Of a DNA stretch of 44,263 bases, positions 25,476 through 34,544 are shown in pieces. The stretch covers positions 1 to 44,263 of the forward strand of contig DDFE01000148.1 in assembly GCA_002336985.1 (NCBI GenBank). The letters are read 5' to 3'. Made by a program: the position numbers and the translations under genes. How positions within the stretch are numbered: position 1 is the stretch's first letter; every line of letters starts with the position of its first letter. The DNA comes from Sphingomonadales bacterium UBA1936 (GTDB lineage: Bacteria; Pseudomonadota; Alphaproteobacteria; Sphingomonadales; Sphingomonadaceae). Under the pieces are notes generated by a model. It searched no databases. It was not told the origin of the DNA and saw nothing but the letters and a program-made list of their open reading frames with translations.

Positions 25476-25744
25476 TCGGTGCGACTGGCCATATCGAGGG
25501 GTTCGAGGCACCGGTGCATCCGAGCCTCGGATCGCCGATTTTGCTTGGCGGGGCTCCGCGGACGATCGCGATCGTCAACGGCACGCTCGCCGCCGCGATC
25601 GGCCTCGGTCTGCAGCAATGGCTGGCAGGGCTCGCGGTCTGGGCAGTCGGCCACAGCCTCGCCGTCTTCGCAGCGCGTCGCGATCCCGACTTCGCGCCCG
25701 TCCTCGTCCGTCATCTCCGCCAGAAGGGATATTGGGCGTGCTAG
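25472..25744 (+). CDS. trbD: Conjugal transfer protein TrbD (VirB3 family)
   Basis: This 90-residue protein starts at GTG 25472 inside the trbC stop. The front FEAPVHPSLGSPILLGGAPRTIAIVNG is typical of TrbD, with one or two membrane helices (TLAAAIGLGLQQWLAGLAVWAVGHSLAVFAA) and a conserved end (RHLRQKGYW). It is an inner-membrane part of the type IV channel that works closely with the TrbE ATPase. It overlaps trbE by seven bases. Confidence 0.92.
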   Translation: MIGATGHIEGFEAPVHPSLGSPILLGGAPRTIAIVNGTLAAAIGLGLQQWLAGLAVWAVGHSLAVFAARRDPDFAPVLVRHLRQKGYWAC

Positions 25745-28179
25745 CACTCCACGAATACCGCAACCGCGCCGACCGGCTCGCCGATCACCTGCCCTGGGGC
25801 CTGCTCGTCGGCCGCGGCATCGTTCTCAACAAGGACGGGAGCTTCCAGCGGACGGCGCGGTTCCGCGGTCCCGATCTCGACAGCGCGACCGAAGCCGAAC
25901 TCGTCGGTACGTGCGCACGAGCAAACAATATCCTGAAGCGCTTCGGCTCGGGCTGGGCTTTGTTCTTCGAAGCCGAACGGCGCCCGGCTGCCGCGTATCC
26001 GGAAAGCGATTTCGCCGATGCGGCATCCTGGCTGGTCGATCGCGAGCGCCATGCCGCGTTCACGGCCGACAGCGCGCATTTCGAAAGCCGCTACTTCATG
26101 ACGTTCGTCTGGCTGCCGCCGGCGGATAGCAGCGATGCCGCCGGGCGCTCGCTCGTCGAACGCCACGACGCCGAGAAACGCCGCGACTGGCATGCAGCCC
26201 GCGACGGCTTCATCGCCGAGACCGATCGCGCGCTCGATCTCTTTGCGGGCTTCATGCCCGAAATCGCCGCGCTCGATGACAGCGAGACGCTGACATATCT
26301 GCACGGGACAATCTCGCCGCGTCGGCATGTCGTCGCCGTACCCGAAGAGCCGATCTATCTCGACGCGCTGTTGGCGGACACAGCGCTCGTTGGCGGCCTC
26401 GAACCCAAACTCGGCGATCACCACATTCGCACGCTGACCATCCTCGGTTTTCCGAACCTGAGCCGGCCGGGGATCTTGGACGCGCTCAATCGGCAGGATT
26501 TCGGTTACCGCTGGTCGACGCGTTTCATCACGCTCGACAAGGCCGATGGCGCGAAGACGCTCACGAAACTTCGCCGCCAATGGTTCAACAAGCGCAAGTC
26601 GCTGACCGCGCTCGTTCGCGAAGTGATGTACAACCAGCCGGCGCAGCTGCTCGATAGCGATGCCGACAACAAGGTCGTCGACGCGGATCTCGCGCTTCAG
26701 GAGCTCGGTGGCGATCATGTCGCGTTCGGCTATCTGACGGCGACCATCACCGTGTCCGATCCTGACAGGGCGCGCGTCGAGGATCGCGTCAGGCAGGTCG
26801 AGCGCATCGTCAACGGGCTCGGCTTCACCTGCGTGCGCGAGACCGTGAACGCGGTCGAGGCCTGGCTGTCGTCGCTTCCAGGGCATGTCTACGCCAACGT
26901 CCGCCAGCCGCTCGTGCACACGCTCAACCTCGCGCATCTGATGCCGCTGTCGAGCGTCTGGGCCGGACCCGAGCGCAATGAGCACCTCGACGGGCCGCCA
27001 TTGTTCGTCGCCAAGACCGGCGGCTCGACGCCGTTCCGCTTGTCCACGCATGTGGGCGACGTCGGGCACATGCTCGTCGTCGGACCGACCGGGGCAGGGA
27101 AGTCCGTTCTGCTCGCGCTCATCGCGCTGCAGTTCCGTCGCTACGCGAATGCGCAGGTCTTCATTTTCGACAAGGGCTTCTCGGCACGCGCGGCGGTGCT
27201 CGCCATGGGGGGCGCACATCATGCGCTCGGTCTGGCAGCTGACTCCGGTCAGACCTTGGCATTCCAGCCGCTGCGCCGGATCGACGATGGCGGCGAACGG
27301 AGCTGGGCTGCCGAATGGATCGCCGCGCTCCTGACGCACGAGAAGGTGACGGTCACGCCCGAGGTGAAGGACATGGTCTGGTCCGCGCTGACCAGCCTCG
27401 CATCGGCGCCCGCCGATGAGCGCACCCTCACTGGACTCGTCCTGCTCCTCCAGTCGAATGCGCTGCGGACCGCGCTCGGAGCATACGCGCTCGAAGGTCC
27501 GTATGGGCGGCTGCTCGATGCCGCCGAGGCGGACGTCGACTTCGCCGATGTCCAGTGTTTCGAGACCGAAGCGCTGATGGGGCAGGCGGGGGTGGTCGCA
27601 CCAGTACTGACTTACCTGTTTCACCGGCTCGAGGAACGATTCGACGGTCGGCCGACCTTGCTGATCCTCGACGAAGCCTGGATATTCCTCGATCATCCGC
27701 TCTTCGCCGCGCGCATTCGCGAATGGCTGAAGACGCTTCGCAAGAAGAACGTCGCGGTCCTGTTCGCGACGCAGAGCCTTGCCGATATCGCGACCAGCAG
27801 CATTGCACCTGCGATCATCGAGAGCTGTCCGCAACGGATCCTGCTCCCGAACGACCGTGCCATCGAGCCGCAGAGCCGCGATGCCTATGCGCGCTTCGGC
27901 CTCAATGACCGGCAGATCGAGCTAATCGCGCGTGCCACGCCCAAGCGGCAATATTATCTGCAATCGGCACGCGGAAACCGCCTGTTCGAGCTCGGACTCG
28001 GCCCCGCCGCACTCGCGCTCTGCGGCACGTCCGACGCCGCAAGCCAGTCGCGCATCGACGCGCTGATCGCAGAATTTGGCGATGCCGATTTCACGGCGCG
28101 CTTCCTGTCGTCGCGCGGGCTCGACTGGGCCGCCGACCTGCTCGCCGACTTTCCCGACCCTGCAGCCCCCAAGGAGTGA
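25738..28179 (+). CDS. trbE: Conjugal transfer ATPase TrbE (VirB4 family)
   Basis: This is an 813-residue ATPase. The N-terminus reads LALHEYRNRADRLADHLPW, characteristic of TrbE. Walker A GPTGAGKS is at 449-456 and Walker B is LLILDEAWIFLDHP. The later LKTLRKKNVAVLFATQSLADI and the C-terminal motif-rich end match VirB4 proteins. It energises pilus biogenesis. GTG 25738 is chosen because the upstream in-frame extension is simply the trbD region in another frame. The stop precedes trbJ by a few bases, with AAGGAG shared. Confidence 0.94.
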   Translation: MLALHEYRNRADRLADHLPWGLLVGRGIVLNKDGSFQRTARFRGPDLDSATEAELVGTCARANNILKRFGSGWALFFEAERRPAAAYPESDFADAASWLVDRERHAAFTADSAHFESRYFMTFVWLPPADSSDAAGRSLVERHDAEKRRDWHAARDGFIAETDRALDLFAGFMPEIAALDDSETLTYLHGTISPRRHVVAVPEEPIYLDALLADTALVGGLEPKLGDHHIRTLTILGFPNLSRPGILDALNRQDFGYRWSTRFITLDKADGAKTLTKLRRQWFNKRKSLTALVREVMYNQPAQLLDSDADNKVVDADLALQELGGDHVAFGYLTATITVSDPDRARVEDRVRQVERIVNGLGFTCVRETVNAVEAWLSSLPGHVYANVRQPLVHTLNLAHLMPLSSVWAGPERNEHLDGPPLFVAKTGGSTPFRLSTHVGDVGHMLVVGPTGAGKSVLLALIALQFRRYANAQVFIFDKGFSARAAVLAMGGAHHALGLAADSGQTLAFQPLRRIDDGGERSWAAEWIAALLTHEKVTVTPEVKDMVWSALTSLASAPADERTLTGLVLLLQSNALRTALGAYALEGPYGRLLDAAEADVDFADVQCFETEALMGQAGVVAPVLTYLFHRLEERFDGRPTLLILDEAWIFLDHPLFAARIREWLKTLRKKNVAVLFATQSLADIATSSIAPAIIESCPQRILLPNDRAIEPQSRDAYARFGLNDRQIELIARATPKRQYYLQSARGNRLFELGLGPAALALCGTSDAASQSRIDALIAEFGDADFTARFLSSRGLDWAADLLADFPDPAAPKE

Positions 28180-28184
28180 CCAGC

Positions 28185-28940
28185 ATGCGCCTGCCCAAAT
28201 CCGTTTCGCTGAAGAGCCTCATCCGTCGCACTGCGCCCGTGTTGGCGATCGCAATGCCACCGTTCGTGTTGGCCGTCGCGCCGATGCCCGTGGGGGCCGG
28301 CATCCTGGTGTTCGATCCCTCGAACTATTCGCAGACGGTCCTGACCGCGGCCCGGACGCTCCAGCAGATCAACAACCAGATCGCATCACTGCAGAACGAG
28401 GCGACGATGCTGATCAACCAGGCGAAGAACCTGACGCGCATCGACTTCCCGCAGCTTCGCGCGATGACCCAGACTCTTCAGCAGATCGACCGGCTGATGG
28501 GCCAGGCGCAAGGCATACGGTTCCAGGTGGCCGGGCTCGACCGCCAGTTCGCGCAGTTGTTCCCGTCGGACTTCGGCGCGATGCTGCGCATGGACCAGCG
28601 CGTTGTCGAAGCGCGGATCCGGTTGGATACGGCGATGGCGGCTTTCAAGCATTCGATGGGGGTCCAGGCGCAGGTCGTCGAAAGCGTTCAGGCCGACACG
28701 CAGACGCTCAACGACCTCGTCGGCCGCAGCCAGGATGCCGATGGCGCGCTGCAGGTCGGGCAGGCGACCAACCAGCTGCTCGCGCTGACCGCCAAGCAGC
28801 AGTTCCAGATCCAGAACATGATGGCGGCGCAATACCGCGCCGACACGATCGAGTCCGCGCGCCGCCTGCAGGTCGAACAGGAGGCGCGGATCGCGACCAA
28901 GAAGTTTCTCGGATCGGGCACGGCCTACACCCCCCATTAG
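28185..28940 (+). CDS. trbJ: Conjugal transfer protein TrbJ (VirB5-like)
   Basis: This is a 251-residue exported protein with a signal peptide (basic KSVSLKSLIRR, then TAPVLAIAMPPFVLAVAPMP) and the TrbJ signature (LVFDPSNYSQTVLTAARTLQQINNQI). Long amphipathic, Gln-rich helices follow to residue 240. It is a periplasmic or pilus-tip component. ATG 28185 is preferred over GTG 28176 because AAGGAG at 28169-28174 is correctly spaced only for the ATG. No trbK entry-exclusion gene fits in the 111 bases before trbL. Confidence 0.92.
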   Translation: MRLPKSVSLKSLIRRTAPVLAIAMPPFVLAVAPMPVGAGILVFDPSNYSQTVLTAARTLQQINNQIASLQNEATMLINQAKNLTRIDFPQLRAMTQTLQQIDRLMGQAQGIRFQVAGLDRQFAQLFPSDFGAMLRMDQRVVEARIRLDTAMAAFKHSMGVQAQVVESVQADTQTLNDLVGRSQDADGALQVGQATNQLLALTAKQQFQIQNMMAAQYRADTIESARRLQVEQEARIATKKFLGSGTAYTPH

Positions 28941-29051
28941 GCCGTGTCCGAAGGCAGCGCGACGGCGCTGCCGCTGCGGGGCGCGCTGTTTGCCCCCTCG
29001 TCCGGCGCGTCCCGCAGCCTCCCTTTATCCCGCCATTGCTCGAGAACCCTG

Positions 29052-30347
29052 ATGAACGATCTGAACGTCATCGACAGTTTCCTCGCGGACTTCATCCGCT
29101 ACATCGACAGCGGTTTCGGCCTGCTTGGGCCCGACGTCGGTTTCCTGACGACGGTCCTCATCGGCATCGACATCACGCTGGCTGGCCTGTTCTGGGCGAT
29201 GGGCGGCGAAAACGACGTGCTTGGGCGGCTGCTCAAGAAGATCCTCTACGTCGGCGCATTCGCGTTCATCCTGAACAGCTTCTCGACGCTCGCTGACATC
29301 ATCTTCCGTTCTTTCGCACAGGCGGGGATCACGGCGGGCGGCGGCGGGATGGCAGCGGCCGATTTGCTGAAGCCGGGCCGGCTTGCCGGAACCGGATTTA
29401 CCGCTGCGTGGCCTCTCCTCGATCAGGCCTCGAGCCTGACCGGCTTCGCGACCTTCTTCGACAACTTCCTGACCATCGCGATCCTGCTGCTGGCCTGGGC
29501 GCTCGTCATCGTCGCCTTCTTCATCCTCGCCGTGCAGATGTTCGTCACGATCCTCGAGTTCAAACTGACGACGCTTGCCGGTTTCATCCTCGTGCCGTTC
29601 GCACTCTGGAACCGCACCGGATTTCTGGCTGAGCGCGTGCTGGGCAATGTCGTGTCGTCAGGTATCAAGGTCATGGTGCTCGCCGTCATCGTCGGCATCG
29701 GCTCGAACTATTTCGCTCAGTTCACGAGCGCACTTGCCGGCCAGCAGCCCGACATCGGCCAAGCGATGAGCCTCGTTCTCGCCTCGCTGTCGCTGTTCGG
29801 CCTCGGCATCTTCGGTCCGGGCATCGCATCTGGTTTGGTCGCAGGCGCTCCGCAGCTAGGTGCTGGAGCCGCGCTCGGCACGACCGTCGGCGCCGCCGGG
29901 CTGACCATGGTTGCCGCAGGCGGCGCTGCTGCGGGAGCGCGCGCCGCAGGCGGAGCGGCGCTTGGCGCGGTGCGCGCCGGAACCGCGATGAATGCCGCTG
30001 CATCGACGGCCTACGCGCTTGGTCAGGAAGGCGCGGCGGCACCGTCAGTTGCCGCCGGTTTTGGCGGCGTCGCGCAGGCGGCACGCAATGCGGCGGGTGC
30101 CAAAATATCGAGCGCGCTTGGTATCGGCGAAGCCGCGAGCACCGGCCGCGCGGCCGCCTGGAACGCGCTCAACAAGACACCATCCGGCGGCGCGCCTGCA
30201 GCGAGCGAAGCCGCACCCGCATGGGCGAAGGCGCTCAAGAGCGACGCGGCGGCCCGCAGCCACCGGCATATGGCGATCCAGGCGCTGAAAGAAGGCGATC
30301 GCGGCGGCGCATCCGCCACACCCGACATCAAGGAAAGGGACGACTGA
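29052..30347 (+). CDS. trbL: Conjugal transfer protein TrbL (VirB6 family)
   Basis: This is a 431-residue polytopic inner-membrane protein. The front MNDLNVIDSFLADFIRYIDSGFGLL is the usual TrbL start. Helices include FLTTVLIGIDITLAGLFWAMGG and ILLLAWALVIVAFFILAVQMFV. The C-terminal third is a soluble Ala/Gly-rich tail. An in-frame GTG at 28944 would add a low-complexity segment not typical of TrbL, so ATG 29052 is used. It forms part of the inner-membrane channel. Confidence 0.92.
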   Translation: MNDLNVIDSFLADFIRYIDSGFGLLGPDVGFLTTVLIGIDITLAGLFWAMGGENDVLGRLLKKILYVGAFAFILNSFSTLADIIFRSFAQAGITAGGGGMAAADLLKPGRLAGTGFTAAWPLLDQASSLTGFATFFDNFLTIAILLLAWALVIVAFFILAVQMFVTILEFKLTTLAGFILVPFALWNRTGFLAERVLGNVVSSGIKVMVLAVIVGIGSNYFAQFTSALAGQQPDIGQAMSLVLASLSLFGLGIFGPGIASGLVAGAPQLGAGAALGTTVGAAGLTMVAAGGAAAGARAAGGAALGAVRAGTAMNAAASTAYALGQEGAAAPSVAAGFGGVAQAARNAAGAKISSALGIGEAASTGRAAAWNALNKTPSGGAPAASEAAPAWAKALKSDAAARSHRHMAIQALKEGDRGGASATPDIKERDD

Positions 30348-30349
30348 TC

Positions 30350-31081
30350 ATGTTCTTCAAACGCAGCCTGCAACGCTATGGGCGAACGCCCGAACCCGAA
30401 ACGCCATACCAGCGCGCCGGGCAGCTTTGGGACGACCGTATCGGATCTGCGCGCGTCCAGGCGCGCAATTGGCGGCTGATGTCGCTCGGAAGCCTTGCGC
30501 TGAGCACATCGCTTGCGGCCGGCCTCATCTGGGTCTCGATGCAGAGCCGGGTCACGCCCTACATCGTCGCGGTCGACAGGCTCGGCCAGCCGCAGGCGCT
30601 CAGCGAAGCCCAGACCGATTACCAGCCGACCGATCCGCAGGTCGCGTGGCATCTCGCGCATTTCATCGGCAACATCCGTTCGGTCGGGCTGGACGCGGTC
30701 ATCACACGCGAGCGCTGGCTCGAGGCCTATGACTTCGCGACACCGCGCGGTGCCCAGTTCATCGGCGACTATGCGCGCTCGACCGATCCATTCGGCGACA
30801 TCGGCAACAAGACCGTCTCGGTCCAGGTGACGAGCGTCGTGCGCGCATCCGATCGGTCGTTCCAGGTCAAATGGACCGAGACGGCGTTCGAGCGCGGCAA
30901 TCAAACCGGGACCAGCCGATGGACGGCCATCCTGACGGTGGTGACCAAGACGCCGCGTACCGCCGAGACTCTCAGGAAGAACCCGCTCGGCATCTACGTC
31001 GATGCGATCGACTGGAGCCGCGAGTTCGAGACGCCCCCGCCACCTGCGCCCACGCCACCGCCCGCCGCCCGCCGCCATTGA
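30350..31081 (+). CDS. trbF: Conjugal transfer protein TrbF (VirB8 family)
   Basis: This is a 243-residue protein with a short cytoplasmic part (FKRSLQRYGRTPEPETPYQRAGQLWDDR), one membrane helix (LGSLALSTSLAAGLIWVSM) and a periplasmic VirB8/NTF2-like domain (TPYIVAVDRLGQPQAL and later VSVQVTSVVRASDRSFQVKWTE). A Pro-rich C-terminus closes it. It scaffolds the channel between the inner membrane and the outer core. The ATG at 30350 is separated from the trbL stop by only two bases. Confidence 0.92.
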   Translation: MFFKRSLQRYGRTPEPETPYQRAGQLWDDRIGSARVQARNWRLMSLGSLALSTSLAAGLIWVSMQSRVTPYIVAVDRLGQPQALSEAQTDYQPTDPQVAWHLAHFIGNIRSVGLDAVITRERWLEAYDFATPRGAQFIGDYARSTDPFGDIGNKTVSVQVTSVVRASDRSFQVKWTETAFERGNQTGTSRWTAILTVVTKTPRTAETLRKNPLGIYVDAIDWSREFETPPPPAPTPPPAARRH

Positions 31082-31144
31082 GCCGGCGCCGACAGCGATG
31101 CCGCTCGGCAACCCTACCGTCCCACCCTCTCAGGAGAACGCCCG

Positions 31145-32119
31145 ATGAAATCGATCCGCATGATCGCGCCGTGCCTGCTCGCCATCCTTCCGATGGCCGC
31201 TCTGGCACAGACGCAAACCATCCCGCTGCCCGCAAAGCCGGCGCCGCCTATACCGTTGGTAAAAGCCGGACCAAGTCACCCACCCGTCGTCGTGAAGCAG
31301 CCCAGGAATGTCGCGCATTCGGCCCGCAGGAAGCAGCATGCGGTCTCGCCGCCGCTCCGTAGCGTCGCTGTCGCCAATCGTGCGGCGACGGCTGAACCTG
31401 CCGCCCAGTCGTTTATCAACGCCACTCAGGTGTACTCGTGGAGCGAAGGCGCCGTGTATCAGGGCTACGCAGCCCCTGGCAGCGTGACCGACATCGCCCT
31501 GCAGGCGGGCGAGGCGCTGGTCGCTGTCGCGGCAGGCGACACCGTTCGCTGGATCATCGGCGACACCACGAGCGGGAGCGGGGCGGACAAGCGAACGCAT
31601 ATCCTGGTGAAACCAGCGTCGGCCGGCCTTTCCACGAATCTGGTCATCACGACTGACCGGCGAAGCTATCACCTGCGGTTTGCCAGCACCGAAAAAACGG
31701 CGATGGTCGCGCTCTCCTGGGCCTACCCTCAAGACGCCCTTATCGCCTTGCGGCGCGACGCTGCACATGTCGAAGCGGCGACACCCGTTGCATCGGGCCT
31801 CGCGATCGACAGCATGCACTTCGACTATCTGATCAAGGGCGATCGTCCTGCCTGGCGGCCGATCCGCGCTTTCGACGATGGCCGACAGACCTTTATCGAG
31901 TTTCCGGCGTCGCTGGCTGTCGGTGAGGCGCCACCGTTGTTCGTTGTCGGTCGGGAAGGAACGGCTGAACTGGTCAACTACCGCGTCCGCGGCCGGTTCT
32001 ACGTCGTCGATCGCCTGTTCGACGCGGCCGAACTCCGTCTCGGCCTGAAGAAACAGGACGTTGTCAGGATCGAACGCGGCACCGTTGTTCAGAATAATCG
32101 TCAGCGGAGGGCGTCATGA
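31145..32119 (+). CDS. trbG: Conjugal transfer protein TrbG (VirB9 family)
   Basis: This is a 324-residue exported protein with a signal peptide (IRMIAPCLLAILPMAALAQ), a Pro/Lys-rich linker and two beta domains (VYSWSEGAVYQGYAAPGSVTDIALQAGE, later RPIRAFDDGRQTFIEFPAS and VVDRLFDAAELRLG). These match VirB9/TrbG outer-membrane core proteins. The linker is longer than in many homologues. The CDS overlaps trbI by four bases, with AGGAGAACG before the start. Confidence 0.93.
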   Translation: MKSIRMIAPCLLAILPMAALAQTQTIPLPAKPAPPIPLVKAGPSHPPVVVKQPRNVAHSARRKQHAVSPPLRSVAVANRAATAEPAAQSFINATQVYSWSEGAVYQGYAAPGSVTDIALQAGEALVAVAAGDTVRWIIGDTTSGSGADKRTHILVKPASAGLSTNLVITTDRRSYHLRFASTEKTAMVALSWAYPQDALIALRRDAAHVEAATPVASGLAIDSMHFDYLIKGDRPAWRPIRAFDDGRQTFIEFPASLAVGEAPPLFVVGREGTAELVNYRVRGRFYVVDRLFDAAELRLGLKKQDVVRIERGTVVQNNRQRRAS

Positions 32120-33324
32120 CCAGCGCCGATGACACGAGCCCCAACAGTCAGCCGCCAAAGGCCGATCCCGAGACGCTTGCAATCAGGTCGCGACCGGAAC
32201 GCGCAATCCGTTTCAAGCGTGGCGTCGTTGTCGGCCTGTTCGCAGCCGGATCGGTTAGCGTCGCAACGATCGCGTGGATTGCGCTCAAGCCGACGACGTT
32301 CCGGATGACCCCGAGCGCGCAGGAACTTGCCGAACCCAATCAACGTGCATCGAACGATGCGCTCGGCAATCTGCCCGCCAGCTACGGTACAGTACCAAAG
32401 CTCGGGCCGCCGCTGCCCGGCGATCTCGGCCGTCCCATTCTCGAGCACCAGCGTGAGATGGCATCGGAAGGAGCGGGGACATCGACCGCTTCAAGTCAGC
32501 AAGCCCTGACCGACCAGGAACGACGAGCATCGGAGCGACGGAGTGCATTGCAGTCGCCATTGCTCGTTCAAACGGCAGGGCGAACAACGACGGTCGAAGC
32601 TTTGCCTGCCGCGGTAACACCGGTTTCGTCGCAAGAGGCGACTGCCGCGGCTGTGGGTGAAGGTGGCCGCCAAGGAAGCAAGGCTGACTTCGTCGCTTCC
32701 ACAAAAACACCTGCTTCGGTCGATGGGCATTTCATGACGCCAAGCCCGTCGCCTTACACCTTGAGTGCCGGAAGCGTCATTGCGGCAAGCCTTATCACGG
32801 GGCTGAACTCGGACGTGCCGGGCCTGGTCACCGCCCAGGTCACGCAAAATTGCTATGACACTGCAACAGGTCAAATATTGCTGGTGCCGCAGGGATCGCG
32901 GCTTATCGGCACCTACGACAGCGTGGTCGCATTCGGCCAGAAACGGGCGCTGGTGATCTGGCAGCGAATCGTGAGGCCAGACGGCAGTTCGCTGACCATC
33001 GACAATGTGCCCGCGACCGATACCGCGGGATATGCCGGGCTCACCGACAAGGTCGATTTTCACACTTGGCAGCTGCTCAAGGGCATCGGCCTTTCGACGC
33101 TCCTCGGCATCGGGACGGAATTGAGCCTGTCGGGTGACAGCGATCTCGTCCGTGCGATCCGCCAGTCCACACAGCAAAACGCTGCACGGGCAGGAGATCA
33201 GATCGTCAGTCGCAACCTCGATGTGCAGCCGACGATCGTCGTGCGGCCAGGCTCTCCTGTGAGGCTGCTGGTCCACAAGGACCTCATTTTGGCGCCGTGG
33301 CGCGCGAGTGGAGGGCAATCATGA
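32116..33324 (+). CDS. trbI: Conjugal transfer protein TrbI (VirB10 family)
   Basis: This is a 402-residue bitopic protein with a cytoplasmic front, a membrane helix near residues 36-56 (GVVVGLFAAGSVSVATIAWIAL), a flexible periplasmic linker and the C-terminal VirB10 beta-barrel domain. That domain contains LSAGSVIAASLITGLNSDVPG, then QILLVPQGSRLIGTYDS and TWQLLKGIGLSTLLG. It spans from inner to outer membrane and senses ATP energy to gate the channel. Overlap with trbG and with the DUF2274 gene (four bases each) supports one operon. Confidence 0.93.
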   Translation: MTSADDTSPNSQPPKADPETLAIRSRPERAIRFKRGVVVGLFAAGSVSVATIAWIALKPTTFRMTPSAQELAEPNQRASNDALGNLPASYGTVPKLGPPLPGDLGRPILEHQREMASEGAGTSTASSQQALTDQERRASERRSALQSPLLVQTAGRTTTVEALPAAVTPVSSQEATAAAVGEGGRQGSKADFVASTKTPASVDGHFMTPSPSPYTLSAGSVIAASLITGLNSDVPGLVTAQVTQNCYDTATGQILLVPQGSRLIGTYDSVVAFGQKRALVIWQRIVRPDGSSLTIDNVPATDTAGYAGLTDKVDFHTWQLLKGIGLSTLLGIGTELSLSGDSDLVRAIRQSTQQNAARAGDQIVSRNLDVQPTIVVRPGSPVRLLVHKDLILAPWRASGGQS

Positions 33325-33536
33325 TCAATCTGAAGCTCTCGCGCCTTGTCGACCGAACGCCCATCAAGCTGACGCTGTCGATCATGCCCGACCTGCACGC
33401 CGGTTTGACCGACTATGCCCGCCTCTACGAGCAAACCTACGGCAAGGAGGAGCGCATCGAAGACTTGATCCCGGCCATGCTATCGAATTTTATTGAAGGC
33501 GATCGGGCGTTCGCTCGATCGCGTACTCGATCATGA
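33321..33536 (+). CDS. DUF2274 domain protein
   Basis: This is a 71-residue protein with the DUF2274 pattern (LKLSRLVDRTPIKLTLSIMPDLHAGLTDYARLYEQTYG, then IEDLIPAMLSNFIEGDRAF). Such genes regularly follow trbI in ICE conjugation clusters; the beta-helix-helix shape resembles ribbon-helix-helix DNA-binding proteins. A role in transfer gene control is inferred. It overlaps both the trbI end and the next gene by four bases. Confidence 0.88.
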   Translation: MINLKLSRLVDRTPIKLTLSIMPDLHAGLTDYARLYEQTYGKEERIEDLIPAMLSNFIEGDRAFARSRTRS

Positions 33537-33769
33537 CAGAGGGGGCCGACCGTTTTCTCCGTCTCGCGACTGTTCTGGATCGCACCGGGCTAAGCCGTAC
33601 GACGCTTTACCGCATGGTTCGCGCCGGCACCTTCCCCGAGCAGGTTCGAATCGGACTGCGATGCTCTGCCTGGCGCGAGTCGTCGGTTCTCGAATGGCAG
33701 CGTAGTCCGTGTGACTTCGCACGAAGTTTCGAAGGTGCTAGCCCTTCACCAGAGTATCGCAAGCCCTGA
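33533..33769 (+). CDS. AlpA-like helix-turn-helix regulator
   Basis: This is a 78-residue protein with the MerR/AlpA-type helix-turn-helix (FLRLATVLDRTGLSRTTLYRMVRAGTFPEQVRIG, then SAWRESSVLEWQ). AlpA-like proteins act as excisionase regulators or directionality factors in integrative elements, so this small gene at the end of the transfer operon may link transfer with excision by the integrase at 40.1-41.4 kb. The overlap with the DUF2274 gene is four bases. Confidence 0.87.
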   Translation: MTEGADRFLRLATVLDRTGLSRTTLYRMVRAGTFPEQVRIGLRCSAWRESSVLEWQRSPCDFARSFEGASPSPEYRKP

Positions 33770-33855
33770 TCCTGTAGCCTACCACCTTGGTTGTTGTATC
33801 GCCGAATGAACAAGCGAGACTTTCCGCGACGGCAAGCCGTTCGTTCGCCATTAAG

Positions 33856-34029
33856 TCAGGGTTTACGTGCGTCGATTTTCAGCTTTTCGAGTTCGCCGCG
33901 AACACGTTCTAGACGCGTAATTTCATGATCATCACGGGCACGAACCGCAAAAACGACCAGGTCGACAAGCTTCTGTGACGCATGGGGACCGTGAGCAACG
34001 ACGAGATCTTGGGCGAGCTTAGCGGGCAT
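33856..34029 (-). CDS. Small hypothetical protein
   Basis: This is a 57-residue protein (PAKLAQDLVVAHGPHASQKL through a charged helix DDHEITRLERVRGELEKLKI). The ATG at 34029 is preceded by GGAGG with good spacing, which decides the start over an upstream in-frame codon. It is mostly helical and charged at the end, possibly coiled-coil. It lies on the minus strand after the two receiver genes. I do not recognise a function. Confidence 0.6.
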   Translation of the reverse strand: MPAKLAQDLVVAHGPHASQKLVDLVVFAVRARDDHEITRLERVRGELEKLKIDARKP

Positions 34030-34136
34030 AATACCTCCGTGTCTGGAAGTAACTCGCAATGAGTATCAAATTCGTTTCTATGTCGAAATGATTTGATCTA
34101 TGTTCGCTTCGGCCCTCTTCGGGCGCATGGTCCGGT

Positions 34137-34544
34137 TCAAGGCTTCGATCGCGCCAGATCACGACGTGCCATCTCGCGTTTGATGCGGTCGAGCAGGGTT
34201 TGATGATGATAGGGCTTCTCAAGGATCGGCCCGTTCTCACAGAGGTTTCCAGCCTCTTCGGTCATTTTCTCGACTGAACCAGCCAAAATGACCTGCACGC
34301 CCGGCTTATGTTCCCGCACCCACCGCGATAGGCCGAATCCATTGAGCGATCCCGGCCCGTTTACATCGCAAAGAAGCATTTCGATCTCAAAATCGTGGTC
34401 GACTGGCTGCAACATGGTCAAGGCTTCATCGGTCGTGCCTGCCTCAATGACCTTGTAACCGCATGTACGCAGGTATTCTGCAAGCGGATGGCGAATGGCT
34501 AGATCCGCTTCGACTAACAGAAGATAAGGGTCATTGAGTGTCAT
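34137..34544 (-). CDS. Stand-alone receiver (CheY-like) protein, divergent
   Basis: This is a 135-residue single-domain response regulator. The acidic pocket reads LLLVEADLAIR, with Ala in place of one acidic residue of the usual DD/ED pair. The phospho-acceptor is Asp60 in LLCDVNGPGSLNGFGLS and the conserved Lys is in LEKPYHHQTLL. No output domain is present. It overlaps the upstream receiver gene by 14 bases, so both are made together. Single receivers can act as phosphate sinks or by protein contact. No histidine kinase lies nearby; the nearest is at 2.6-3.9 kb. Confidence 0.83.
   Translation of the reverse strand: MTLNDPYLLLVEADLAIRHPLAEYLRTCGYKVIEAGTTDEALTMLQPVDHDFEIEMLLCDVNGPGSLNGFGLSRWVREHKPGVQVILAGSVEKMTEEAGNLCENGPILEKPYHHQTLLDRIKREMARRDLARSKP

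Noticed and set aside
33640..33652. GCAGGTTCGAATC inside the AlpA-like gene matches the T-arm of tRNA-Pro
   Set aside because: The match is only 13 bases, is in opposite orientation to the tRNA and falls in a conserved coding region; an attachment repeat should be a longer direct repeat.
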